Below, one piece after another: positions 1 through 13,092 of a DNA stretch of 64,000 nt. The position numbers and the translations under genes are program-made. Source of the stretch: Hirsutella rhossiliensis. Its lineage: Eukaryota > Ascomycota > Sordariomycetes > Hypocreales > Ophiocordycipitaceae. The stretch covers positions 1,922,001 through 1,986,000 of the forward strand of contig NW_025408678.1 of NCBI RefSeq assembly GCF_020360975.1, read 5' to 3'. Each line of letters begins with the position of its first letter. The first letter of the stretch is position 1. The notes below the pieces were generated by a model, which saw only the letters and a list, made by a program, of their open reading frames with translations, was not told the origin of the DNA and did no database searches.

Positions 1-3000
1 AGTAACTTAATAGTTATAGCTTACTTAACTTAATAGGGCTATATAATCTATTATTAGGTTATATACTAAGCTAATATCGACGTCCTTATATATAAGATAG
101 AACGCTTATTAGTATAGATTAAGGATATACTAAGAGATCGAGACTAAGTATTTTTTCTAAGAGACTTATTATTAGCCTATAACTTAATCTAAGGTATAAC
201 TTTAGTTATAGTAGTTAATACTATAGCTCGCCGCGTTAAATTTAAGAAAGGATAGTACTTAGAAATACTAATAGACCTTAGCGATAAAATATAGTTTTTA
301 TAGATTAACCTACCTAAGGAAACCCTAGCTAAGGTAAATCTAATTAAAGAGCTAGCTAGATAAAAGACTATAGAATATAGCGAACTATACTAAAATACTA
401 ACCTATTAGTAAAAACCTTAGAAGAAAAGAGCCCTAGGTCTATTAAAAGGGAACTCCTTTTATAAATATATAAATAGACTTTAAACTATAAGATTAGGAT
501 TTTATAAGACTATAGCCTCTTAGAAATAACTACTTTAAAGGATATTAAGATTATAATTAAGACCCTATATTTATAAAAAGAATCTAATATATAGTTACCT
601 CCTTCTTAACCCTATAAAAGGACGAAGGTATTATTAAGGTTTACTTAAACTACTCTATATATATTCCGCTAGTAGAAAACTAATACTTATAAAAACTAGC
701 TTTTAAGGCTTACTTACTTAGCTAGAAGGATAAAGCGTTAATCGATTAAACTTATAAGGACCTATATTAAAAAGGGTATATAAAATAAGCTATAAAGGTA
801 ACCTTATTTACTTACCTTATATTTATAGTTTAAAGAACGGTATATAGTAATAAAAAGGGCTAAATAGTAATAGACCTACGCGCTCTTAATAGTATAGCTA
901 TCTTAAACGCTTACTTAATACTACTTTAAAAAGATATAATCTAAAAGCTATAAGGGAAACGCTTTATTTCTACTATAAATACTTAGTCTTTCTTTTATTA
1001 ATTTCTTAACTATAAAAAGTATTAAGAAAGGTTTATAGTAATTAGCTATAAAGGCTTAGAATAATTAATAGTAGCTTTAATAAGATATAAGAACTTACTT
1101 ATATATATTTAATAATTTATAAACTAAATCCTCTAGGAATATATAGAATATTCCTTTAAATATATTAATAATATTATAATCTAGTTAAATATAAAAGATA
1201 ACTATATTTATTACCTTTAAGCTATCTTTTAACTCTTTATAGACTATAACCTAGCCTTAGCTAAATTAAAATTATTTTTAAGCTACCTATTTATAAAACT
1301 ATTAAGATTTTAAGTTAATAGTATTAGCTTAATAAATACTAAAAAATAAGTATAGGTATTATAGGATATAAAGTTTTTAAATACCTTTTAAGTATTAGAA
1401 AAATAGCTTAGCTTAGTTAACTAGCTATAGTACTTAGTAGCTTACTTCTCTTAAAGGGTAAAGGCGCTTTAGGTTTAGAAAACTATAATACTTAAGGAAG
1501 TATAAAATAGTTAAGCGCTACTTAAAGAAACGGTAAGGAATAAATATACCTTTAAGGTAATATACTAACTATCTTTAATAAAGAAATAAGCCTTTTAAGA
1601 TATTATAAATACTTTAATAGAACTAATATAGCTATATTATTTTAACTTATAATAGCTATTATTCTTATAAATTAACGCTAGCTATAAGCTAGGCTTTATA
1701 GTAGTAGCCTTTTACTTAATACTAAAGATAGACTAAAACCTAGGAAGAACCCTACCTTAAATAAGTATTTAGCTAATCCTTTACTTTAGTAAACGCTTAA
1801 CTAGTAAAAAGCCTAGATACTAGCCTACTAAACTTAAAGTCGCTTATCTTTCCTAGGTATATTAAAAGCTTTAGTTATATATTATCTTTACCTTACTATT
1901 AAAGGTTATTATATTAACTAACTATACTACTATAAGTATAATCTTAAAGTAAATATTACTATTTACTATTAGTATAAAGATAAATAATTAGCTTATACTC
2001 GCTTTATAATACCTTAGCTAGTTTCCCTTAAAGGTTTACTATATTCTTAGAACCTTAAATATCCTTACTAATATAATATCTTAACTACTATCTATAATAC
2101 CTAGGAAATATAAACCTAGGAAATTAGACTACGTTTAAAAGGATAAAGCGCTAGTTAAATATATATATATAGTTATAGAATCCTTTATCTAACCTAACCT
2201 ATAATAAAAGATCTAGAAAGTATATATAAAAGAACCTAAGTAAGCTAGTATATTAAAGTAGCTTAAAAGTAATAAGTCCTAGGTCGGTCTTTTATTTATT
2301 TAGCGTAATAAGTTACTTTACTTAGTTAAGTTTAAAGGTCTTTATTAGCTTTATATCCCTACTACTTATACTAAGGAAATTATCGCTAATAACTATATAT
2401 ATAAATTTTACCTTAAATAGTAAAGGATATAAAAGGAGTTATCTTTTACGTTTACTATTACTAGCCTTAAGAAGCTTATTAATAGCTTTATTAATAAGTA
2501 TAACGCTTATTATAGGAACTAAACTAGTTAGTTAATCTTAGGTTATATAAGTAAAAGCGGAATTTTAGGAAATTAAGGAATTATATAAGACTATATAATA
2601 GAGGGGAAGAAGGAGTAAAAGGTAGGACTTTTAACGGAATTTATTAGTAGTATATTAGTATATAAGAGAGGTCTTAAAGTTAATAATTCTATCTCTATTT
2701 ACTAGCGGACATACTATCTTATATAGATAATTATAGCTAAACGGAAGAACCTTTTAGGACTAGATTTAGGCTGCTATATAGCCCTAAGAATAAGGAATTT
2801 AGTAATACCTTAAGTATATTAAGAAGTGTCTTAGTTTTACTAATAATCGTGTTTAAAGGAGGTTAGTCGTGCTAGTATTCTTAAGAGGTCTTAGCTAGTA
2901 TTCTAAGCTAGCTCTATTTCTTCGATTCCCGATTATATAATAACTAGCAGGCCGTTTAATATATAATAATATAAAATATAACGAGCGATTCTTACTCTAT

Positions 3001-3440
3001 AATATAAGATTTTATCTATAATTAATATACTACTTATTAGCTTATATATTCGGGAGAGTATATTATAGCTGCTTTATTTATAATAGGAACACCGTTCCTT
3101 ATAGTTAAAGGCCCTTAGTAAGTTAATTTTAATTACTTCCCTAGCCTTACCTTTCTATATAATTATTATAGATTTTATTATAAGGCTCTTAAACGTCCTT
3201 ATAGACTAAACTTTATAGAAACTACTTATTAAAGCTTACTATAATATATTATTAATAGTAACTAGTAAGTTCTTAAAGATAGGGCTCCTTATCTAAAGCT
3301 ATAATTAGTTTACTATAAAAAACTAAGCTAAGGTACTTTTTACTAAATTAATATACTATAACTAAGGGATTTATACTTAGATTATCTTTAACTAAGACCC
3401 TAAGTTCCTATTAGCGTTCTAAAAAGGACTATAGATAGTA
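1..3440 (+). pseudogene. Gypsy-1 (Ty3, chromovirus) pol relic: protease edge, RT, RNase H, integrase
   Basis: A RIP-destroyed pol region of a Ty3/Gypsy element, read forward and broken by TAG/TAA stops. Around 840-1260 the reading resembles Gypsy reverse transcriptase: a VIDLRALN-like stretch near 860-900, a ride through the palm, and a YINN reading near 1155-1185 where the catalytic YIDD is expected. RNase H follows near 1600-1800 (an INAS-like reading where TDAS is expected). The integrase zinc region and core run from about 1900 to 3440. The same sequence recurs reverse-complemented at 14.4-16.0 kb and 20.3-22.5 kb, which supports the assignment. The relic is cut at both sides: the window starts inside it, and at about 3430-3450 it stops within integrase and abuts an oppositely oriented gag block. 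A Copia-2 solo LTR splits it at 2536-3103. Confidence 0.8.
2536..3103 (-). repeat. Solo LTR of Copia-2, heavily RIPped
   Basis: This 568-bp block matches the LTRs of the full-length Copia-2 at 39271-45267, but nearly every CA/TG is converted to TA. It is flanked by GTTAA on both sides (2531-2535 and 3104-3108). The uninterrupted Gypsy-1 copy near 14.75 kb gives the empty site. It is therefore a true insertion later reduced to one LTR by recombination between its two LTRs. Confidence 0.88.
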
Positions 3441-3451
3441 TTAAGTACTAG

Positions 3452-6400
3452 TCCCTTAGTATAAGGCTAGTACTTTAAACTAGCTATCTACTTAAATCTA
3501 GTATAAGTCTAATAAGTAACTAAATAAACTAGCTACTATATATAATTAAACGTATTATATAAACTAGCTACTATATATTATTACGCGTATTAAATATAAA
3601 CTAGCTACTAGTCTTATAAGTTAAAGTAAGAGTTATAATAACTATCTATATTCTTTTTTATCCGCCTAAGATTTAATAGGTTCTCTATCTACTATATATA
3701 TTATAATAAGTAGAAGACCTTACTTAGGGCTTTAACTAAGTAATATCTTAACCTTATAATTATATAATAGTAGTATAGCGTATTAATAGTATTTCCTAGT
3801 ATTTTCCCTAGGTAGGTATAAGCATTTTTCTATAATTTCCCTACTATATTCTTATAGTAACGTTTTAAGGAAATACTAATATAATCCTTAAAAAGCTATT
3901 ATTACTTAGGAAATTATAGTATATTCCTTATATAATATATCCTTAAGGGAAATCTCTATAAAGTATTTATATAATCCGCTTAGTTATTATTTCTAAGATT
4001 TCTAAGTAATTTCCTAGAGTTTACTTAATAGCTTCTAAGTTATAAATAAGTATAAGTAATAAATATAGGATTAGGTAATCGATAATATAAGCGGAAGGAT
4101 TAGCTAAAGGAGTATAGGGTAGGATTTCGTCTAGAATTTATAACGAGTATATAAGGGGCTAAATAATATATTAAAAGAATAGCGTTATAAAAGATACTTA
4201 TAAACTTACTTATTCTATTTACTATTCCTAGGGAAATCCTTTATGTTTTATAGACTATTACTCGCCTACTAGTAGACTAATTAGTTAGCTTTCTAGTATA
4301 TTCTATAGTGCTTAAAAGGCTCTATCTATAGTATATCTTTTTAATCTAGTAGGTAGTCTAATTATAACGTAATAGTTAACGTAAGACTATAGGTTTTAGT
4401 ATAAGTAGTAGATTTAACTAGAATATTCTATGCCCTACCTATTCTTATATCGCGGATATCTTTAGAACCGCTAGGCTAAAATAGGTAATAGGGTTTCCGT
4501 TCTACTTATAATTAACTTATGCATTTTATATATATTTTTATTTATTAAGATAGGCTTATCTTAACCTGCTTTTCTTAAAGGAAGGTATAAATATCTAAAA
4601 GAGGTCTTTTATCTTTAAGGGTTATTCCCTTAGACTATATTATAGAGCCTCTTTTTACTAGCTTATTTTATAGAGCCTCCCTATACCTATTATTTCTTTA
4701 TAATAGTAAAATAAGAATTTAAGGGTATATTCTTATATAGGTTCCTTCTTTTATAAGGAGCCTTAAAGAGTTAAAGGTAACTTCCTTAAGGGAAGTAGAT
4801 ATCGTTATAAGTACCTAGATTAATAACTATAGGGTATCCTATAATAAATACCTAAGGCGAAAGAATTAACTAATATCCTTATTAGTCTTTTATAGTATTT
4901 AGTTAAAAGTCGCGCTAATAAGGAATTATAGTAAAGTTATATAGATTTCTAAGGTTAGTATAAAGGATAACTTATATCTTATTTAAAGCGTAACCTAGTT
5001 TAACTAATATTAAGGGCGTAAGGCGGCTAAGCTAAGAGTAAAATACTATAAGAACTAAGGGCGCTAGGTAGCTAAAACTAAGGTATTAAATAAGTAGGGC
5101 TAAGGGCGTAATATAGCTAAGCTAGGGAAAAACTAAATATAACTAAGGGCGCTTTATAGCTAAGCTAGTAAAAAAATAAATAAGACTAAGGATATAATAA
5201 GGCTAAACTAGTAACCGACTATCTTATACTATAAGGGTAGGGGTAGGGCAAGGAATCTCCTCCTTAGCTTCCTCCTTTACTAGGTTTTTAGGGCCTACTA
5301 GTATATTCTCTAGGGTATCCTATATATTAAAGGCTCTATAGATAGGCCCGCTAGAAGTATTATTTAAGGCTAGTTTTACTAAGAGTATTATAGCTAGTCT
5401 ATTATAAAAGGCTAGAATTTAGTTATAGATTACTATAGCTAGTACCTATATAATTAAGCTTAGGTTCTAGAACCTACCTAAGTATATATTAGTAAACTTT
5501 TAGTTTAATAAATTAAAATAGGCTATTACGTTAGCTATATAACGCCGGGCTACTACTAGTATATATAGGGGGCTAATATAGAAGGCTCTTTAATATACTA
5601 TAGCGAGCTTAAGTAAGTTATTTAAGAGGTAGGTAGTAAAAGTAAACTAATAAATAAAGCTAGTAGGTAATTTAGTAAGGGCGGCGTACTAGCTAAGTAA
5701 AAGGTTAGCGTTAGCTTCCTTATAAATAGCAGCGAATAAATTTACTTAAATTATAGCTATATTTAAGGCTCTATAAACTAACGCTTTTAACCTAAAGTAA
5801 ACGATACCTATATAGCTAGCTATATTACTTAGGTTATTATAGTATACTATAAAAGGTATAATAAGGAATAGTCTAGGTTTTCTATAGTATAAAACCTAAA
5901 AGGGGTTAAGCTTTTATTAGACCGGTATTAAGGCTTATTCCTTAGTAAATAAGTTAGCCTACTTAGATAAAGTAAGGGGCGGGGCTATAGTAGTAGTAAG
6001 TAAGCGTTTAGTAAATAGGTTTCTTAATAGCTTATTAAAAGTAAGGTTAATAGCGCTAGATCCTTTAGTTTTAGCTAAGGTATACTTAAGGCTCTCTTTA
6101 AACTTATAGGTTCTTAGTATACTAGTAGCCTCGCGCTCCTTTATAATAATAGCCTTAAATATCTTTAAATAGGTAGGGAGGTACTTCGCGCTAATAACTT
6201 TAGTAATAATCTTAAGTATCTTAGTATTAGTAAAAGCGACCTATTTAAATAAAAGCTTATTAACGATATTGGCTAAGATAGTAGCGATCTATATAGTTCT
6301 AAGGGCGCTAGTTATCGTCTTAGTTTTATTAAGGAAGATAGCCCTATCTAGGTCGCGTAGCGATATAGGGAAAAGCTCGTCCTTATTAAATAATAAGGCA

Positions 6401-7248
6401 AACTACCTATAAGCGTTATAGGGGGTACTAAGGGTTTCCCTTATAATATCTAAGATTAAAGGTAGTAAGTTATTAAATAAATTACTAAAGCTTAATAGTA
6501 ATAATATATAGTTATTAAAGTAAATATATAATAAAGTACTAAGATTATAGCGATAAAAAGCGCCGACCTATTATAGTTAAATAGTTAATATTATATTCCT
6601 ATTAGTTTAAGTAGTTATAAAAGTTATAATAGTACTATAATAAGTAGCGGCGCTATAAAGTATAAAGAAGTATAACTAGTTATATTTATATAAGTTATAG
6701 GCTTTAAATAAAGGAAGAGATAAAGGGGTATAATATATATTATTTTTTACTAAGCCTATATTAAGATTATATCCTTCCTTAATAAGAAGGTCGTAGTAGT
6801 AAATATATATACTATAATTATCCTACTTTTACTTAGTAAATATAGCTATATTAAACTTAAGGTTATAAAAGAGCTCCGCTTTATTCTTATATAATTAAAC
6901 TACTTAGCGTAATCCCTTAAGGCTTAAGTATAGTAGTCGGCGGTAGATTTAGTTAAAGAAATACTAGCGAAATACTAGGTCCTTACTATAATACTTATAG
7001 CCTTAGATAGTAAGAACCTTAAATATAAGTATAAGAGGGGCGCGGTTAAGTATAGAAAAGAGAGCGTAAAAGGATAGGGAAATCGCTTCCTTAAAATAAA
7101 AATAAATATAGGTACTAAAATATAAAATTAGATTACCGCTCGCTATAAGCGGCCTATTAATACTTATTAGCTAGTTATCCTATCCTTAGACTCCTAAGAA
7201 AATAAGTAGTAATAGCGCGTACTATATACTATTATTTCTCCCTTAGCT
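3452..7248 (-). pseudogene. Gypsy-1 gag/5' region relic
   Basis: This block is directly repeated at 22571-25665 and, apart from a solo LTR insertion, is colinear with it. Read on the minus strand, the matching part of the second copy (around 24.4-24.9 kb) gives a long frame interrupted only by TAG codons of the sort RIP makes from CAG or TGG. It is helical and lysine/leucine-rich, and lies where a capsid-type Gag should precede pol. I see no clear zinc knuckle. In the minus direction it lies upstream of pol in the normal Gypsy order. The 5' LTR or leader should lie near 7.0-7.25 kb, but its limits are blurred by RIP. No function survives. Confidence 0.6.
4042..4738. repeat. Solo LTR of an unnamed fourth LTR family
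   Basis: A 697-bp insertion absent from the equivalent place in the second Gypsy-1 gag copy (near 23160) and closely similar to 16002-16698. Flanks read AAGTT (4037-4041) and AGGTT (4739-4743), a 5-bp target duplication with one G/A difference that RIP could explain. Ends read roughly TA...TA, as expected for RIPped TG...CA. No full-length member is in the window, so the encoded family and orientation are unknown. Confidence 0.75.
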
Positions 7249-7253
7249 ATAGT

Positions 7254-7734
7254 TCTCGCGAAGAGAGATACGAGCAGTATATATAAAGTGCACGAAGGTA
7301 AAATTAAAAGTAAGGGGTTAGATAGGCAGGGCAGAGAGATTTAATTCTTACGGGAGCAGTAATAAAGGTAAGGGAGTAATTATTATATTGCCTTAATTAT
7401 CCTTCTTTCCTCTATCTAACGCCCCTCTTTATACCCGTCTAGCATCTCGATTAATAAAGAAGATCCTGCTTAAAGAAGCTACTAATATCCTTTTAACTAC
7501 CGAGCTTTTTGCCGGTTTTTCCCCTCCTTTCTAGCCGTTGCCGGTATATCCGTCTTATCTCTCGCTACCTATATAGGAAGCTATCGCTACTTCTACTTCC
7601 CCTTATACCCCTACCCTTTTATACCTCTTTTAGCTCCTTCTTCCTTCTTCTATACCGGGTGTTTTTAGCTTCCTTAGTCCCTCGTGCTAAGGGATATCTC
7701 CGAGAACTACGAAATTAGGCCACGCTTCGCGACA
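7254..7734 (-). repeat. Copia-3 copy A 3' LTR
   Basis: 481 bp. Read on the minus strand it starts TGTCGCGAAGCG and ends CTTCGCGAGA. It matches 13093-13578 and the LTRs of copies B, C and D. The short ORF at 7509-7718 lies wholly inside it and is not a gene. Confidence 0.92.
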
Positions 7735-7736
7735 TA

Positions 7737-7745
7737 CCCCCTTAG
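7737..7745 (-). other. Copia-3 copy A polypurine tract
   Basis: CTAAGGGGG on the minus strand, two bases before the 3' LTR. This is the expected position and composition of the primer for plus-strand DNA synthesis. Copies C and D have the same tract. Confidence 0.8.
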
Positions 7746-7759
7746 CTATAGCCTGCCCT

Positions 7760-10700
7760 TATAGTAAGGGCATAGCTAATACGGCTTCGGGCTAGTAAGC
7801 GTATAGAGGAGGTTCTTAGCTCTATACTTCTCCCTTTACTCGAGGAAAGCAGGGGCCCTTTTAGGTCCCTAGGCTCTTTTAAACCTACTTAAGGAAAAGG
7901 GGCCTAAAGAGGGGAAAGTCTTATAAGAAAGGGGAAAAAACCTAATTAAAATAGGGGGCCCTCTAAAGGGAAAAGCCTCTTCCTTTTCTTTGGCTATAGA
8001 CGTTACCTTCTTATACGGGCTATTAGCTCCTCTCGTAGACTCTTAAGGCGGGCCTCTAAGGATAGCTTCTCTCGAACGTCTTCTAGCCTAATTTACTATA
8101 AGAAGATAGCTAGCTTCTATTTTAGTAGGGGCTTTATAAGACCATCGGCTTTTATTAATACCGTTAGAACCTAACGGACGGAAATAAGTCCCCTTTAGAC
8201 CTCTTAGCGTAACTAATACTAGTAGATATCGATATACTATAGCCGGGTTAATAGCTTACTATTTTCCTCCGTAAGAATCCGTATAGTCTATATATTATCG
8301 TATTCTATAGCTAACGGGGTCGGAATTTATAGTTATAGAGATATTAGTAGCTAGCTAAGGAAAATCGCTTCTTTTAACGCTTCTAAAAGAGCTTATAGCT
8401 CTACCTCCGTACTAGAAGTCGTAACGGTAGCTTGCTTCGAAGCTCTCTAAGCAATAGTTCCTCTAAATAGGGATATAATATACCCTTATAAGCTCTTTCT
8501 ATCTAAGGAATTATCTATAAAGGACGAATCGCTTAAATAAAGGAAGATTTCGGTAGCTTATTTCCTTCCCTACCCTCTTAGGCGTAGACTATATAATCTC
8601 GTTAAATAGAGATAAAGGATAGCTTTATCTGCTACTTCTTAATACCTAGGGCTAGGATTCTAGTTATGCCTAGCTAGCCGGGAGACCGTAAAAGAGATAT
8701 CCGGTCTAGTAGAAATAGCTAAAAAAGCAGGGAGCCTACCTTCTATTAATATTAATATTTCTCTTACTCCCTAGCTTAAAAGGACGGATTAGGCAAAAGC
8801 TCTTCGTCTAATATAAGCATAGAGGGAAGCTTCTTATCGAGGGAAGTAGGGAGGAATTTATAAGCGACCTTATCGATATAGGCGTCCTAGGTAAGCTAGA
8901 TAGTCCGTTAGGACTTATTCCTAAGGATTCGTATCCTTAGGAACTACTTTAGCTCCCCTAGCCTAGTTATCTTATACCTTTATTATAGGCCTCGTATAGC
9001 TTCCTTAGTAGTAACTTCTTCCTCTTTTAGGTACGCCTAGATAATATCGTCGACGTAGAAGAAGACCGTGATTTTACCCTTCTATATTATATATAGTTCC
9101 TAAGGGACTTTCTTAAAGCCTAGGGCTTCGAGGGAACCTATTAAATACTATTGCTAAAGAAGGGGTAATCTTCGTAATCCGTATAGAGCTTTCCTAAGCT
9201 ATAGAACCTTTCCTAGCTATTAGAAGCCTAGTAGAAGGTATATATAGATAACTTCTTCTTCCTTAAGTAGGCAGTTAATAAAGGCGTTAACTATATCTAT
9301 CTAATTAAGTTCGAGGTCGAATTCTACTACTATAGCTATAAGGGTCCGAAAAGACATCCCTACTAGGGTAGTTGCCTTAGTAGGAAGATCCCCTTTTTCC
9401 TACTAGTTCCCGTAGATAACTAGCCGGGCTTTATACTTTTATAGGAAGCCGTGTTTATTAGTCTTATAGATAAAGACCTACTTATAGCTAAGGACCTGTT
9501 TTCCTCTTGCCTTTTCCTTAAGGACTTCTTCGAAAGACCCTATCTCTTCGTATAAGGCTAGGTAGTCTTTCTAGGCCTAGAAAAACTAGTCTCTAAAAGG
9601 GTGTTTTTCTAGCTACTTTTAGTTTACTAGTAGGTCTAGGAGGTCTCTTTTATATACCTTCCTTACTAATATTAGCTTAAATAGCCGGCCTACTATAAAC
9701 GCTCCGTAGGAACCGTCTTCTATTAGCGTTAGGTAGAAGTTAGAAAATTAGTCGAAATAAGGGAGAAACTAGTCTTCTTTTATATCGGGCCCTATACCTT
9801 CTTTTACTTCTCGAAGTAGGGATAAAAAGGCAGCCGGGTAATCCTTAGAGAGAGGTGCCTTTCCTACCCTCTTAGGGGTTAAGATAGGAAGACTAACTAA
9901 AAAAACTGCTTCTAGATCTTCTTCTTATTCCGTAAGAGGAGGCGTAGGGAGGTAGGCGTATTCTAGCTCTACTACTTTCCTATAGTCTCTTTCTTCGTCT
10001 AGATTATCTAATCTAGTAGCTTCCTCTTCTTCGAAGTCGGCGTTATCCTCGACTACTTCGACGTCGGTTTCTTCTTCTATTTCCTTATCTAGGACCTCTT
10101 CTTAAGACTATTAGGAAGGGGGGATTTAGATCTTCTAAATTAGCTAACGTTATAAGAGTAAGAGGGGCTATTAATCCCTCTTTCCGTTAAAGAAGCTAGA
10201 TTCGTTGAAAATTATATCCCTAGTTAAAATAACCTTCTATAAAAAAAGAATCTAGATCTAGAAGATATTCGTAGAATTATACCTAACGAGGTAACTAATA
10301 AAAGCTCTAGGATTAAGCTTTCTTTTCTTCTTCCTTTTTAGCTATATATCGGTAGTTATTATATATGCCTTATAGCCGTAGGCACGAAGGTAGGCTAGCG
10401 AGGCCCTCTTCTTTATAAAGAGCTTAAGGGGGGATTTCTAGTCTATTCCTTAGTTCTTAAAAAGGGTCTCTAGGTCCCTATAGTCCCTTAGTCCCCTAGG
10501 GTCCCTTAGGGTCCGGTTCTAAAGGTAATAGGCGGTCTTAACGACTTCCCTCTAAAGGTCGTATAGAAGCCTTATAGTAAGTCTTATCGTATAGGCCCTT
10601 TCTATTATAGCACCCCCTAATCTTTCTACCCCTCCGTTCTAGGCCTAGGTATTCGGTGCTAACGGGAAGGGTAAAATGCCCCCTTTTTAAAGCTAATTTA

Positions 10701-13060
10701 AGATATCCTTTATAAATAGCTCTCCGTTAAACCGTATCTTCTTTACCTCGTAGCTAAAGTAGGATTTTATCTAGTTAACAAAGTCCTAGAGGGTAGACTA
10801 GTTATACTTACTTAGGTAGGTCCGTAAGAAATAGGGGAAAACCATCCCTAAAAAGGCGTCTATAAAAAACATTACCCTAATAAAGCTTTCCTAGTCCCTA
10901 GAGACGTCGGTCTAATCAACCTAAATTTCCTTATATAGCTAGTCCGGCCGTATTAAGGTCCGTCTAGAAATTCGTCTCTTAGTCTTTCCTTAGCCGTAGT
11001 ATTCGTATTCGACGGTCTTTAGGCCCCTTATTCGTACGCCTTATTATTAACCTAGTTTATATAAAGCTAGGGGGCCCGGGTAACTAAGTCGTACGTGCTA
11101 AAGATAACCGTCTCCTTAAGCTACCGGAAGAAGGTCTTTTATAGTAGACCTATTCCTCCTAGTAGGGAAAGCTAACTTCTCGAGAGATTCCTTCCTAAGC
11201 TAGGTCGGAATTTAAGAATAAATTAACCGAATTTTTCCTCGATAAGCCTAATAGTCTGATTCTTCTAGACTAGCCTCGTAGGCTTAGACGTCGTATCCTA
11301 GAAGATCCCTTCCTTTTAAAGAAAGCGGAAGGAAATTAGGCTCGTTAAAAATTAAGGGTAAAAAGCTACCCTTTTTCGTCGAAGAATTTATATAGATCCG
11401 TTAGGTAATTTCATCGTAAAATTCACCCTTCCGTATCCCTCTATCCGTACGGTTAATTCCCTAGTAATAAGGTATTCCCTCTATGCCTTCTTAAAAGACC
11501 GGAATTATAAGAGTATATTATAAATATCGAGGGAAGTACTAGAGTTAAGGATAGCTGATTTTCGTAGGGGATAATCGGACGGCTCTAACGGTTAGTCTTA
11601 GCCTTATTAATCTATAGGGAAGACGAAGGCCGGATTTACTATACTAATAACTTTTCCTTGAATTTACGGCTTAAATAAGGGCAGCGGCGTTATTAGTTAC
11701 TATTTCTTAGTAACCTAAATCTCGTCTATCTTCTTTTATAACGAGGGGTCCTCCTTAAGAGACTATTATACTATTTCTTATAGTCTCTTTAAAGGGTTAA
11801 TTCCTTTAGGTCTATTTTCCTCGAAGACCTATTAGTAGTCTTCTAGCTAATAGGGCTTTTTATATGCTTAGTAGGTAGGTCGATTCCTCCTTATTTATTT
11901 CTTTAAGGAATCCTCGTCCTGGTCTAGAAGGTCTACTTAGAAACCCTCCCTTTTTACCCTTTATTGCTGATTTTAACGAGGAGGTTCGATTTCGACTAGT
12001 TCCCTGATTTTTCGACTAATAGACTAAAAGGTCTATCAAGGGACTAGTCGGGCCGGTCTAACTAACGGGACCGGACCTAGAGTAAAAGGCAGAGCTAGGG
12101 CCGGGACTAGGGCAGCCGTTAAAGACTAGGTTAAGGCTCTCGAGGGAGGAGGAGCCGAAGGAGCAACAGCCGTAATAGTAGCAGCGGGGGCCGTAGTAAT
12201 AGGGGCTATAGCAGCTATAGGTCGAGCCGTCTAGGTCGAGTGCTAGCTACGAAGGAATAAGACTGCTTGCTATTATACTCTAGCAGCTTCTTCGTTTAGT
12301 TCCCGGCTAGCCTCTCGAAAGATAGTCGAGTAACCGTTACTAATAGGCTTTATTAGTAGAGATATATCCTATAGCTACTAGCCGAAAAGAGCTTCTATAA
12401 GGAAGTATTAGTTAGCTTCCTTAAGGATTTCTTCTTACTTAGCTAGCTACGAAGAAGCTAGTAGGTTCCTAGTAGAAAAGGCTCCTAGGTAGGCCGTATA
12501 GGTCTTCTTAATACGGTTAGTTATATAACCTCTTAAGGGAGCTATTAAGGTCTCGAGCTTTAAAAGCTACTACCTAGGAGTCTCTTCCTCTCGAAGAGAG
12601 ATTAGCTTTACGGCACTAACGGATTCTATTATCGCCGTACGAGCAGCCGTTAGTAGCTTTGTTTTATAGAGGTATTCCTTTTAGTAACTCTTATAGTAGC
12701 CTAAGGTAGTAGAAAAAGCTCTTTATTATATAGAGGTTAGCTTAGAGAAGAGGGTAGCTCCCTCTATAAAGTCTATTACCCTAGGATAAAGAGGGGGCTT
12801 AAGAGGGTCCTACTTATTAGAGAAGACTAAATTATAAATAGTTCTATCTATACGAGCCTATAGCTCCTTTACCTACTTATCCTAATCTTAGGGCTCTATA
12901 AGAATCGTCCTATAGACTATAGGGACGATAGAGGAGTCGTTTTTCGATATTATTATAGGGAAAGGTAGAAAAGTTAGTTAAAAATCAGCCTTTCTAGTAA
13001 GAGGGGTAAAAGGAAGCTATAAGGGATATAAGAAAGGTGCCTTTTATAGTAGCTAGAAGG
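7760..13060 (-). pseudogene. Copia-3 copy A gag-pol relic
   Basis: Minus-strand polyprotein remnant, no longer open because of RIP stops. From the 5' side (right): gag about 11.9-13.06 kb; protease and GAG-pre-integrase roughly 11.1-11.8 kb; integrase about 10.2-11.1 kb, with an NGGVER reading near 10620-10650 that fits the glutamate end of the D,D-35-E triad; the integrase tail reads YNSTNIFQI and FNESSFF near 10.2 kb. RT covers about 8.9-9.6 kb, with YVDDII at 9041-9059 and an IDIVNAF-type motif near 9290. RNase H follows to about 8.0 kb. The tail motifs resemble those of Copia-1, so the two families are related. Exact domain ends are approximate. Confidence 0.85.
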
Positions 13061-13081
13061 TATAGGAATACTATTCCTCCT

Positions 13082-13092
13082 AGGCTTATAAC
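13082..13092 (-). other. Copia-3 copy A primer-binding site
   Basis: GTTATAAGCCT on the minus strand, directly after the 5' LTR. It is a RIPped form of the GTTATGAGCCC seen in Copia-1 and Copia-2, complementary to the anticodon arm of initiator tRNA-Met. It implies priming by a cleaved 5' half of the tRNA. Confidence 0.75.

Noticed and set aside
7509..7718. 69-codon plus-strand ORF
   Set aside because: Lies entirely within the Copia-3 LTR, has leucine/arginine-rich low-complexity composition, and is broken in the matching LTRs.
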